From Crocosphaera watsonii WH 8501 (GTDB lineage Bacteria > Cyanobacteriota > Cyanobacteriia > Cyanobacteriales > Microcystaceae), in assembly GCF_000167195.1 (NCBI RefSeq), contig NZ_AADV02000006.1, positions 62,001 through 126,000 on the forward strand: 64,000 nt of DNA, given 5' to 3'. The notes under the pieces were generated by a model. The model saw only the letters and a program-made list of their open reading frames with translations. It was not told the DNA's origin and made no database searches. Each line of letters begins with the position of its first letter. Position 1 is the first letter of the stretch. The translations under genes and the position numbers were made by a program. Shown piece by piece: positions 18,582 to 28,133 of the stretch.

Positions 18582-18695
18582 TTACCCCCAATGATTGGGA
18601 TAGAAAACTTTATAATCTTGCTTGCAACCATCTATGGTTGGCAAAGCATCCAGTAACTTCTTAACTTCCCTCTTGGGTAGATTGATTTCTGGGAA

Positions 18696-18782
18696 CGGAG
18701 AGGGAGGGATTCGAACCCTCGTTAGACTTACGCCTAAACAGCATTTCCAGTGCTGCGCCTTCAACCACTCGGCCACCTCTCC
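18696..18782 (-). tRNA. tRNA-Ser (anticodon GGA)
   Basis: On the minus strand the acceptor stem GGAGAGG pairs with CCTCTCC, the D-arm starts GGCCGAGTGG, and the anticodon arm is CAGCA-CTGGAAA-TGCTG with GGA in the loop. A long variable arm (TTTAGGCGTAAGTCTAAC) follows, then the T-arm GAGGGTTCGAATCCCTC. The long variable arm and the anticodon identify serine, reading UCC and UCU codons. The discriminator is G and the CCA end is not encoded. Confidence 0.95.
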
Positions 18783-18827
18783 TTTTTGGGGTCACAATTA
18801 GTCATTATACACCATCGATAAACTTTT

Positions 18828-19914
18828 TTAACCATCGCCCAAATAAATTCCTAGCGATCGCGCTGTCTTAACCATACAATCGTATTTTTCCACAGGAGAG
18901 GTACATATTTTTTGCTGATGACGCTCCTTAATGGTAGCAGTGACGGTTGATAAAGGTTCACTACTCACCTGGCCTTTTTGCCACACCACTAAATGATCGT
19001 AGTTTTCTGCCTGAATCAGTTCAACCGCTTTAATGCCGAAAGCAGTCGATAATAGGCGATCCCAAGCAACCGGGGGATGACTACGTTGCAGATGTCCTAA
19101 AACTGTTGTACGCATATCGATATCTTTTAACAGACAAAAATCTTCGTGTTTCTCATGACAAAGAATTTGACTGTATTCTTTAATCTGTCTGAGGAGATAA
19201 TCAGCAATATGGGGATCTTTTTCTTTGTTTTGAGTTTTAACCCCTTCTGCAATAACCAACAAACCAAAATGACGGCCTAACTTTTGTAACCTTAATAGTT
19301 GATGACAGCAACCGTCCAACACATCTAAACTTAGATAGGGTGTCAATTCAGGAATAAGGATTACATCAGCCCCTCCGGCGATCCCTCCTCGTAAGGCTAA
19401 ATGCCCTGCATCTCGCCCCATAACTTGCACGATCATAATCCTGTTATGACTAGCTGCAGTAAAAGTTAGATCGTATAAAGCTTGGGTAACAATTTCAACT
19501 GCTGTAGAAAAACCTACAGAAAACTCTGTAAAGGGAACATCATTATCGATAGTTTTGGGAATAGCAATGATCTTCCAATGACCTTCTTGAGCAAGATTAT
19601 AGATAATATCTAGACTCCCATCTCCGCCAACAACGATTAAAGCATCTAATAGATCCTAAGACACTGCCACTGAAAAACTGTAAAACATCTAACCCTCTAA
19701 TTCTTCCGGGCAGTTGATAACATTTTCCTGTTAACAACAAATCCTCGGGACAACATTTTTCCTCAGCAATATCCCGAAAACCGTCGGTTCCGTAGGGAAG
19801 CCCATAAACCACCCAGTTATTGAGTTCCGAAGCTTTAACCACTGCACGAATTACAGCATTTAACCCCGGACAGTCTCCCCCACTCGTCAGGATACCAATA
19901 CGTTTACCACTCAT
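18828..19914 (-). pseudogene. pfkA: 6-phosphofructokinase gene with internal deletion and frameshift
   Basis: The first part (from ATG 19914) reads [21 protein letters not shown] and continues to FFSGSVLGS. The second part, in another frame from about 19652 to 18828, reads [27 protein letters not shown] (catalytic TIDND), SVGFSTAVE and [13 protein letters not shown]. In intact enzymes about 25-35 residues lie between LGS and the DALIV segment; here they are missing and the frame is shifted, so a small deletion inactivated the gene. The enzyme makes fructose 1,6-bisphosphate in glycolysis. Cyanobacteria often carry a second pfkA, so loss need not block the step; no second copy is in this window. 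The C-terminal half is otherwise well kept, which suggests recent loss. Confidence 0.85.
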
Positions 19915-19980
19915 ATTCCCCTCTCCTATGAGTTATCAGTTATCAGTTATTTCCTCATCCCAGTCACCCCACACTCTCCA

Positions 19981-21018
19981 TCATTTACGAGATGTAGCAC
20001 TAGCTTCTTTTCGAGATCGCCAAATAGGTGCGTAGGTTTGTAAAGCTTTCATATACTGCGATCGCTCAAAGGCCGTGGGATCGGGACAATTAAGTTGAGA
20101 AAGACTGCCTTGCATTTGTTGAATGGACTCGTACTCGTTTTCTTCCATCCATTTTTGTATCGCTTCTTCTAGAGTGGCTAAATAATGGATACCATGACGC
20201 AACAAAGCACTAACTACCTGGGTAATTTTTGCTCCAGCCATGACCATCTTAATCACATCAGAAGCATGATGAATACCACTGGTAGAAGCGAGATCAGCCT
20301 CAATTTTTCCGTACAAAATAGCAATCCAACGCATTGGAAGGCGCAGGGACTGAGGGGTACTCAACAGGACGTTAGGATATACTTCTAAGTTGTTTAAATC
20401 GATATCAGGCTGATAGAAACGATTAAACAAAACTAAGCCATCAGCCCCGGCTTCTCCTAACCGTTTGGTCATGTTTGCTATGTTACTGAAATAGGGACTT
20501 AATTTGATGGCTACAGGGATATTAATTTCTGATTTAACCGCTTTCAAAATATCTAAATAATTCTGTTCAATTTCTCCCCCAGGAATGTCTAAATCTGTAG
20601 GAACGTAATAAATATTCAGTTCTAGAGCATCGGCCCCTGCTTGTTCTATTTGTTGGGAATAATCTAACCATCCCCCCAAAGTTGAGCCATTAAGACTGGC
20701 AATAACGGGAATATCTAACTCTTCTTTGCTGATACGAATATGCTCTAAATATTCTTCAGAACCAATGTGAAAAATTTCTGGTTCTGGGAAATAACTTAAA
20801 GCTTCAGCAAAGCTTTCTGTTCCATAGGTTAAATGATGGTGTAATTCCAGTTGTTCTCGTCGTAATTGTTCTTCAAAAAACGAGTGTAAAACCACTGCCG
20901 CAGCCCCAGCATCTTCCATCCGTTTAATGTTATCTATGTCTTCTGTTAATGGGGCGCAAGAACCTACGACTAATGGAGATTTTAAGGTCATTCCCAGATA
21001 GGTAGTTGTTAAATCCAT
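19981..21018 (-). CDS. dihydroorotate dehydrogenase-like protein
   Basis: A 345-residue FMN-type TIM barrel. The start (MDLTTTYLGMTLKSPLVVGS) and the segments VIASLNGSTLGGW, ALELNIYY, VAIKLSPYFSN and GLVLFNRFYQPD correspond to the barrel strands of class 1/2 PyrD proteins. In cyanobacteria this lineage is separate from the true pyrD gene and is often found near pyruvate:ferredoxin oxidoreductase; its substrate is not settled. No partner gene is adjacent: downstream is the broken pfkA gene, upstream argF. The ATG at 21018 matches the usual start. Confidence 0.85.
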   Translation of the reverse strand: MDLTTTYLGMTLKSPLVVGSCAPLTEDIDNIKRMEDAGAAAVVLHSFFEEQLRREQLELHHHLTYGTESFAEALSYFPEPEIFHIGSEEYLEHIRISKEELDIPVIASLNGSTLGGWLDYSQQIEQAGADALELNIYYVPTDLDIPGGEIEQNYLDILKAVKSEINIPVAIKLSPYFSNIANMTKRLGEAGADGLVLFNRFYQPDIDLNNLEVYPNVLLSTPQSLRLPMRWIAILYGKIEADLASTSGIHHASDVIKMVMAGAKITQVVSALLRHGIHYLATLEEAIQKWMEENEYESIQQMQGSLSQLNCPDPTAFERSQYMKALQTYAPIWRSRKEASATSRK

Positions 21019-21214
21019 CCCTGACTCCTAATTAATCATTTAAGTTTAGTTTTATGCAGCTTGTTTAACAGTATTTTTCAACTGTTATGATGGCTTTTAT
21101 TCCTTTTTAAAGGTATTTTTGCCATTAAACTTACACTTTCATTGTATCAGGTTTTCCAGAGGTTATTTTTTTTGCGACTTATTTGTAAAATTTAGTTACA
21201 AATATTATTCTTAC

Positions 21215-22141
21215 TCAATTTTCAATTCCTAATAAGCTAACCATTAAAGCTTTTTGAGCGTGCATTCTATTTTCAGCTTGGTCCCAAACTTTGGACTGTT
21301 TTCCTTCTATCACACTATTGGTTATTTCTTCTCCACGATGAGCCGGTAAACAGTGTAAAACAATTGCATCTTGCTCGGCTTTACTTAATAGTTCATCGTT
21401 AATCTGATAATCTTGAAAAATAGGAATTCTTGATTGAGCTAAATCTTCTTGCCCCATACTTGCCCAAACATCGGTATAAAGTACATTAGAATCTTTAACA
21501 GCAGCAACTGGATCATCAGTTATAATAATCTCAAAACCAGGTTTAGCTAACTTGTGAGCTTGCTCAATAATCATCGGTAAAGGTTGATAATCTTTTGGGG
21601 TTGCTACTCTAATTTTCATACCCATTAATGCCCCCCCTAAAATCAGAGAGTGGGCTACATTATTACCATCTCCTAAATAAGTTACTGTACTGCCTTTCAA
21701 TTTACCAAAACATTCTTTAATAGTCATAAAATCTGCTATAATTTGACAAGGATGTTCTAAATCTGTGAGAGCGTTAATAACAGGAATTTGGGCATATTTT
21801 GCAAAGGTTTCTAATTTAGATTGTTCAAAGGTACGTATAGCTAAAATATCCAGATAACGATCCAACACCCTTGCCGTATCTTTGGCTGGTTCTCCCCTGC
21901 CCACCTGAGTTACACTAGGGTTGAGATCCAATACCTGTCCCCCCAGTTGATAAATAGCAGCACTAAAGGAGACACGGGTACGGGTAGACGCTTTATCGAA
22001 CAAAAGTCCTAATATTTTTTGACAACGGGGCGATGGCTGACCACTTTTGAGCTTCGCACCCAAATCTAACACTGCGGTCATTTCCTCTGCACTGAGATCA
22101 CCAATTCCTAAGATATCTCTTCCTTGGAGGGTTGTCGTCAT
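21215..22141 (-). CDS. argF: ornithine carbamoyltransferase
   Basis: From ATG 22141 (M-T-T-T-L-Q-G-R-D) the protein has 308 residues; an upstream ATG at 22159 would add six and is less likely. STRTRVSFSAAI (carbamoyl phosphate binding), HPCQIIADFMTI (the HPCQ motif) and HCLPAHRGEE (the HCLP ornithine site) are all present. It forms citrulline from ornithine and carbamoyl phosphate in arginine synthesis in the cytoplasm, normally as a trimer. Length and motifs are typical. It is monocistronic, with a 1-kb non-coding stretch upstream. Confidence 0.96.
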   Translation of the reverse strand: MTTTLQGRDILGIGDLSAEEMTAVLDLGAKLKSGQPSPRCQKILGLLFDKASTRTRVSFSAAIYQLGGQVLDLNPSVTQVGRGEPAKDTARVLDRYLDILAIRTFEQSKLETFAKYAQIPVINALTDLEHPCQIIADFMTIKECFGKLKGSTVTYLGDGNNVAHSLILGGALMGMKIRVATPKDYQPLPMIIEQAHKLAKPGFEIIITDDPVAAVKDSNVLYTDVWASMGQEDLAQSRIPIFQDYQINDELLSKAEQDAIVLHCLPAHRGEEITNSVIEGKQSKVWDQAENRMHAQKALMVSLLGIEN

Positions 22142-22265
22142 AATGATTGTTATCCTCATCTGTTAAGGACTTTATTATAGCGACGGTGTTTTGAGTCACT
22201 GAAGAATCATAATTGAGATTTTAGAATTGTTTTACAGTGCTAACTGCTAAGGTAGGGACAAGAAA

Positions 22266-22470
22266 TTAAATGGCGATCGCCCAAACACTATGAGTTAATT
22301 AAACAAGCATTGAGGGCGAAATTTCAACAAAATTCTCTCACTTACGAGCAATTAATGGCAACAGGTGGTTTACGATACAGGGAAAGAAGAAAAACTCAAT
22401 ACTTCCTTACCTGCTTCTGAATTTACCCGTATTTTGACGGAGTTACGAGAGGAGTTGCGCTTATCGTGAC
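22266..22470 (+). pseudogene. short gene remnant, unrecognised
   Basis: Two overlapping frames give KHYELIKQALRAKFQQNSLT, then YEQLMATGG, and after a frame change near 22370 GKEEKLNTSLPASEF, then TRILTELREELRLS before a stop at 22468. The codon-like composition and helical character suggest the end of a former gene. I cannot assign a family. Confidence 0.35.
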
Positions 22471-22541
22471 TTGAAAAATTAATTTTCCAGGAAGTGATAG
22501 GAAACGTTTCATTTTTGGGCAGACTAGGTATAGATAAAAAC

Positions 22542-22675
22542 AAGTCACTCTTAAATAAAGATTTGCTGTTTTGAAAACCCTTTAATTTAATATTTATTGT
22601 CTTACTCTGTCTCTTCTTTGTGTCACTTTACTCATGATTCTTCTAGAAATACCTCAGTCTATCTGAGGTTTTTTT
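22542..22675 (+). ncRNA. candidate small RNA, repeat unit 1
   Basis: A TATAGAT -10-like box (22529-22535) is followed by a predicted RNA of about 134 nt. The 5' end can fold as CAAGTC (22541) with GATTTG (22560), and the RNA ends in a perfect intrinsic terminator. The -35 region is weak. No coding frame is kept between the two units. The family is unknown to me, and transcription is inferred. Confidence 0.4.
22651..22675 (+). terminator. intrinsic terminator, repeat unit 1
   Basis: ACCTCAG pairs with CTGAGGT over a TCTAT loop, and a run of seven T follows directly. It is the clearest intrinsic terminator in the window. Confidence 0.8.
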
Positions 22676-22748
22676 ATTGAAAAAATTAATTTTCTGGTAA
22701 GTGATAGGAAACGGTTCATTTTTGGGCAGACTAGGTATAGATAAAAAC

Positions 22749-22882
22749 AAGTCACTGTTTAAATAAAGACTTGCTGTTTAAACACCCCTTTAATTTAATA
22801 TTTATTTTCTTACTCTGTCTCTTCTTTATGTCACTTTACTCATGATTCTTCTAGAAATACCTCAGTCTATCTGAGGTTTTTT
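22749..22882 (+). ncRNA. candidate small RNA, repeat unit 2
   Basis: Same layout as unit 1: TATAGAT at 22736-22742, 5' stem CAAGTC (22748) with GACTTG (22768), and the terminator at 22859-22882. In unit 1 one base of this stem is changed, but the pair remains possible as G-U (CAAGTC with GATTTG), which suggests selection on the fold. It lies about 295 bp upstream of the malic enzyme start. Confidence 0.42.
22859..22882 (+). terminator. intrinsic terminator, repeat unit 2
   Basis: ACCTCAG, loop TCTAT, CTGAGGT and six T, identical to the hairpin of unit 1 apart from a T-run one base shorter. Confidence 0.8.
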
Positions 22883-23177
22883 ATTGAAAAATTAATTTTC
22901 TGGTAAGTGATAGGAAACGGTTCTTTTTTTGGAACACTACCTATAAGATTAAAAAACATCCCTTGATATTATAGCTGATACCCAACCCAAGCAAGAAATT
23001 AAACTATTATTCAAAGAATTAGGATAACCGAATTTAGGGGATAAACTGAAAGGGACACAAGAGAAATCCTAGTCAAGCGATCGCATCAATTTTAGACCAA
23101 TGACTATCTGTGTCAGGATAAACATCAACATGAAGGGAGAAAGTGTCAATCTCTCTTGATATGATTTAAGGAGTTAC

Positions 23178-24569
23178 ATGGCAAACCTCAACCCAACCGC
23201 AAGTTATAGCCTTGCATTGACCATCGAATTACCCAATATTGCAGGAACCCTCGCCAACGTTACCCAGGCTATTGCAGGGGCCCAAGGGAGTTTTGGACAG
23301 ATTTCCTTAATTGAGCATAACCTAAAAATCACGCAACGAGAAATTACAGTAGAAGCATCAAGCGAGGAACACGCCGAACAAATAGTTTCTGCTGTCAGAG
23401 AAATTCCCAACGTTAAAATATTAAAAGTTTCCGATCGCACCTTTGAACTACATCGTAAGGGTAAAATTACCATAGAAAGTCGCCTACCTCTTCATTCCCA
23501 AGGAGACTTGGCTATGGCCTATACCCCAGGGGTTGGTCGCATCTGTAAGGCGATCGCCACTGATCCCTCTGAAGTGTATAACCTCACCATCAAAAATAAC
23601 ACAGTGGCAGTGGTCACCGATGGTAGTGCGGTGTTAGGCTTAGGAAACCTCGGTCCTGAGGCCGCTTTACCCGTGATGGAGGGAAAAGCCATGTTATTTA
23701 AGGAATTTGCCAAAGTAGATGCCTTTCCCATCTGTTTAGCCACCCAAGACACAGAAGAAATTATCGAAACCGTTAAACGCATCGCCCCGGTGTTTGGAGG
23801 CATTAATTTAGAAGATATTGCTGCCCCCCGTTGCTTTGAAATTGAAAAACGATTGCGTCAAGAATTGGATATTCCTGTGTTTCACGACGATCAACACGGG
23901 ACAGCCATCGTCACCCTAGCAGCCTTATTTAATGCTCTGAAATTAGTCCATAAGACCTTAGAAGGGGTACGAATCGTTATAAATGGGGCCGGGGCTGCTG
24001 GTGTTGCGATCGCCTCCCTATTGCGGGCTGCCGGAGCTACCACTATTTGGTTATGCGACTCCAAGGGTTTAATTTCCCACAATAGAGAGGATCTCAACCC
24101 CCAAAAAAAAGCTTATGCTGTCAGTGCCAGTGGTACCCTAGCGGATGCTATGCAAGGAGCCGATGTCTTTTTAGGAGTGAGTGCGCCGGGGGTGGTAACG
24201 CCGGAAATGGTGCGATCGATGAATAAAGATCCCATTGTTTTTGCTATGGCTAACCCTATTCCTGAAATTCAACCAGAGTTAGTTACTAATGATGTAGCAG
24301 TCATGGCCACGGGACGGAGCGACTATCCTAACCAAATTAACAACGTTTTGGCCTTTCCTGGGGTGTTCCGAGGGGCCTTAGACTGTCGTGCCAAAAATAT
24401 CACCGAGCGTATGTATCTAGAAGCAGCTAAGGCCATCGCTTCTTTGGTTCATTCCAATCAGTTAAATGCAGAACATATTGTCCCTTCGGTGTTTGATGAG
24501 CGTGTCTCTCATGCTGTGGCCAGTGCTGTAGAATTAGCTGCTCGTCAAGATGGTGTCGCTAATCAGTAA
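23178..24569 (+). CDS. NAD(P)-dependent malic enzyme with N-terminal ACT domain
   Basis: A 463-residue enzyme. Residues about 10-85 form an ACT-type regulatory domain (SLALTIELPNIAGTLANVTQ). The malic N domain holds AYTPGVGRICKAI and VTDGSAVLGLGNLGPEAALP, and HDDQHGTAIV carries metal-binding residues. The cofactor domain starts with VINGAGAAGVAIASLL (about 268-283). It decarboxylates malate to pyruvate and CO2 with NAD(P) in the cytoplasm; the ACT part probably senses an amino acid, which is inferred. This ACT-fused form is known from cyanobacteria. AAGGAG lies just before the ATG. A hairpin follows the stop. Confidence 0.94.
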   Translation: MANLNPTASYSLALTIELPNIAGTLANVTQAIAGAQGSFGQISLIEHNLKITQREITVEASSEEHAEQIVSAVREIPNVKILKVSDRTFELHRKGKITIESRLPLHSQGDLAMAYTPGVGRICKAIATDPSEVYNLTIKNNTVAVVTDGSAVLGLGNLGPEAALPVMEGKAMLFKEFAKVDAFPICLATQDTEEIIETVKRIAPVFGGINLEDIAAPRCFEIEKRLRQELDIPVFHDDQHGTAIVTLAALFNALKLVHKTLEGVRIVINGAGAAGVAIASLLRAAGATTIWLCDSKGLISHNREDLNPQKKAYAVSASGTLADAMQGADVFLGVSAPGVVTPEMVRSMNKDPIVFAMANPIPEIQPELVTNDVAVMATGRSDYPNQINNVLAFPGVFRGALDCRAKNITERMYLEAAKAIASLVHSNQLNAEHIVPSVFDERVSHAVASAVELAARQDGVANQ

Positions 24570-24580
24570 TTACCGTTGAT

Positions 24581-24608
24581 AATCCCTGCCATTCTCAGGC
24601 CAGGGATT
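24581..24608 (+). terminator. hairpin after the malic enzyme gene
   Basis: AATCCCTG (24581-24588) pairs with CAGGGATT (24601-24608); the inner CC/GG pair extends it with one bulge. No long T run follows, so terminator strength is uncertain. Confidence 0.45.
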
Positions 24609-24619
24609 GTTTACCGTTA

Positions 24620-24655
24620 TTGACAACACCGCTATTAATTGCATATAATAGCGGT
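24620..24655 (+). promoter_or_regulatory. purA promoter with overlapping inverted repeat
   Basis: TTGACA (24620-24625) and TATAAT (24644-24649) both match the sigma-70 consensus exactly, with an 18-bp spacer, about 37 bp before the purA start. A 9-bp inverted repeat, ACCGCTATT (24628-24636) and AATAGCGGT (24647-24655), overlaps the spacer and the -10 box, as an operator would. Confidence 0.7.
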
Positions 24656-24670
24656 TTGTGTGAACTCTAG

Positions 24671-26026
<1,356 letters not shown>

Positions 26027-26059
26027 ACCTTATTAACACGAAAAAAGTGAGTAATTGTT

Positions 26060-26371
26060 ATGTCTTTATCTATTGAATGTCAAAAACGCCCCGAAAACAT
26101 CAAACCTAACGCTTTACGTCGTGAAGGGTTAGTTCCTGCTACTTTATATGGCCATGATGGCACAGAATCTCTGCAATTAGCGGTTAATACAAAGGAAGTC
26201 GCTTTAATGCTTAGAGGGGTAACAGTGAATGAAACGGTGATCGATCTTAATATTCCTGATCTATCTTGGAATGGTCAGGCGGTGATCAAGGAAATACAAG
26301 CACATCCTTGGAAACGGAATCTTATCCATCTTAGCTTCTGTTATGTTAAACCAGAAGGTGCGATTCGTTGA
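26060..26371 (+). CDS. rplY: ribosomal protein L25, 3' end altered by group II intron
   Basis: 103 codons. MSLSIECQKRPENIKPNALR, then REGLVPATLYGH, and later the VIKEIQAHPWKRNLIHLSF segment are typical of the short L25 form that binds 5S rRNA. The intron-like GTGCG starts at 26358, so the last codons (G-A-I-R-stop) would come from the intron. The core fold is complete to the last strand, so the protein may still work. It is co-directional with purA, 33 bp downstream. Confidence 0.88.
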   Translation: MSLSIECQKRPENIKPNALRREGLVPATLYGHDGTESLQLAVNTKEVALMLRGVTVNETVIDLNIPDLSWNGQAVIKEIQAHPWKRNLIHLSFCYVKPEGAIR

Positions 26372-28133
26372 GCTAGAAAGCTAATATCCAGTCTCAGACA
26401 AGGATTTAGCGTGTAGCCCGTTCAAGAACCTCCAAAGAGGTTCTTGAATAACTGTTGGTTTGTTGGCTAAAAGGAGCCAAACTCGGAATCAAAGGAGAAA
26501 TCCCAAGAGTGACGACATAACCCTCCGTTTTGGACTTAGTAAACCCAGGATGGGAGCAGGGTTAAAAGGGGAAATCGTTATGAAACAGCATAATAAGGCG
26601 TTCCCCAAGTCAATTGGTCATGGTTAAACATTACGTTGAATCATTGACTTGAACCCTCAAAATTTGCAAGTAGCCAAAACTGTTTGATAGGCTGCGTTCA
26701 AAAAGAACAAGGTGAAAAGTGGAGTTTTATTCTGCACATCCACACAGATTCCTAAAAGTAACCTGGGGGAGAGATGAAACCTAAAACCAATACACCCAAA
26801 TCAACGGAACGAATTAAGTCCATGATTGCTCTTATCACTGGTCGGTAGATAAGCAGGGACAAACTTAACCGCAAGGGTCATGGATGTGAGAAGCAATTAA
26901 GTTGCTAATGCCTACTTGTAATGAGTACGGATAAGCTGACGTATTGCTGGTTAATTAGAAGAAATAGTCTCTACTAGAGGTAGTTAAATGTCGAATGCGA
27001 GTATAACCAAGACTACGCCAGAATGGAACACTATCAATTGGGCAAAAGTCCAGAGAAAAGTGTTCAAGCTCCAAAAAAGAATATTTCAAGCTGTACGGTC
27101 AGGTAATAAAGTCAAAGCTAAAAAGCTTCAAAAGTTACTGTTAAAGTCACATTACGCAAAGCTCTTAGCCACACGAAAAGTGACCCAAGACAATCAAGGT
27201 AAGAAAACTGCTGGCGTTGATGGGAAAAAGGCATTACGCCCTAACCAAAGATTAAAGCTAGTTGACGAACTAAGATTAGAGGGTTACAAAGCAAAGGCAC
27301 TCAGACGAGTTTGGATACCCAAACCGGGAAGAGACGAAAAACGTGGTCTGGGAATACCCACCATAAAAGATAGAGCAATGCAAGCCTTGGTTAAATCAGC
27401 CTTAGAGCCATACTGGGAAGCTCAATTTGAAGGAACCAGTTATGGTTTTCGTCCAGGCAGAAGCGCACACGACGCAATCGGTAGAATATACACGGTCATT
27501 ATTAGAAAAGCCAAATATGTTCTAGATGCCGATATCGCCAAATGCTTTGACAAGATTAACCATGATTACCTACTGTCCAAAGTAGATTGTCCACAGGTCG
27601 TTAAAAGAACCATTAAACAGTGGTTGGAATGTGGCGTTATGGATAATGGCATATTTGAGGAAACCGAAACAGGCACACCTCAAGGTGGTGTAATAAGTCC
27701 TTTGCTGGCTAATATTGCACTACACGGAATGATAAACGACGTAGAAAACCACTTCCCAAATACAAAAAGAAGGGAAGATGGAAGTCAAAAGCAAGGTTAT
27801 AAACCTAAAATCATCCGTTACGCTGATGATTTCGTAGTCTTACATGAAGACTATGAGGTTATTCTACAATGTAAAAATCTAATTGCACAATGGTTAAGAA
27901 AAATCGGACTTGAAATCAAATCATCTAAAACCAGAATTTGCCACACCTTAAAGGATGTAGAAATTGATGGAAGGATGGAAAAAGCAGGATTCGATTTTCT
28001 TGGATTCAATATACGGTCATACCCTGTTGGCAAATATCATTCTGGTAAAACAGGTGGTAATCCAAATAAGGGACAAAAATCAAGACTAATAGGATTCAAA
28101 ACATTAATCAAACCTAGCAAGAAGAAAATCCTA
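26358..28133 (+). mobile_element. group II intron, 3' part missing (cut by IS630 copy 2)
   Basis: The 5' boundary is set at GTGCG (26358-26362), the common group II start. The following 630 bp have no gene and contain structured RNA such as a 12-bp hairpin, TTCAAGAACCTC with GAGGTTCTTGAA (26422-26449). The intron-encoded reverse transcriptase starts at 26988. At 28134 the IS630 element begins, and on its far side the sequence is a different gene, so domains V and VI and the 3' splice site are absent. It cannot splice. Confidence 0.72.
26988..28133 (+). pseudogene. group II intron reverse transcriptase/maturase, C-terminally truncated
   Basis: About 380 residues of intron sequence remain; the last 18 codons of the open frame (to 28187) come from IS630. 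RT motifs are in order: RRVWIPKPGRDEKRGLGIPT, SYGFRPGRSAHDAI, LDADIAKCFDKINH (first catalytic Asp), TPQGGVISPLLANI and IIRYADDFVVL (YADD box). The sequence stops at LIKPSKKKIL, before the maturase X and endonuclease domains. RT activity is not excluded, but splicing help and mobility are unlikely. Confidence 0.9.

Larger units (their letters stand above)
22471..22925. repeat. tandem repeat, period about 207 bp, two full units and one partial
   Basis: Units start at 22471, 22677 and 22884 (shared start TTGAAAAA-type followed by ATTAATTTTC). Units 1 and 2 are near-identical over their whole length; unit 3 matches for about 42 bp and then diverges. Each full unit ends with a hairpin and T run and carries a conserved TATAGAT box upstream. 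No frame is conserved across the copies. See the two candidate RNA entries. Confidence 0.9.

Noticed and set aside
18582-18776. 64-codon minus-strand frame
   Set aside because: It is the translation of the tRNA-Ser gene and its flank.
22471-22925. CRISPR or transposon ends
   Set aside because: The 207-bp units abut without spacers and have no terminal inverted repeats; only tandem duplication explains them.
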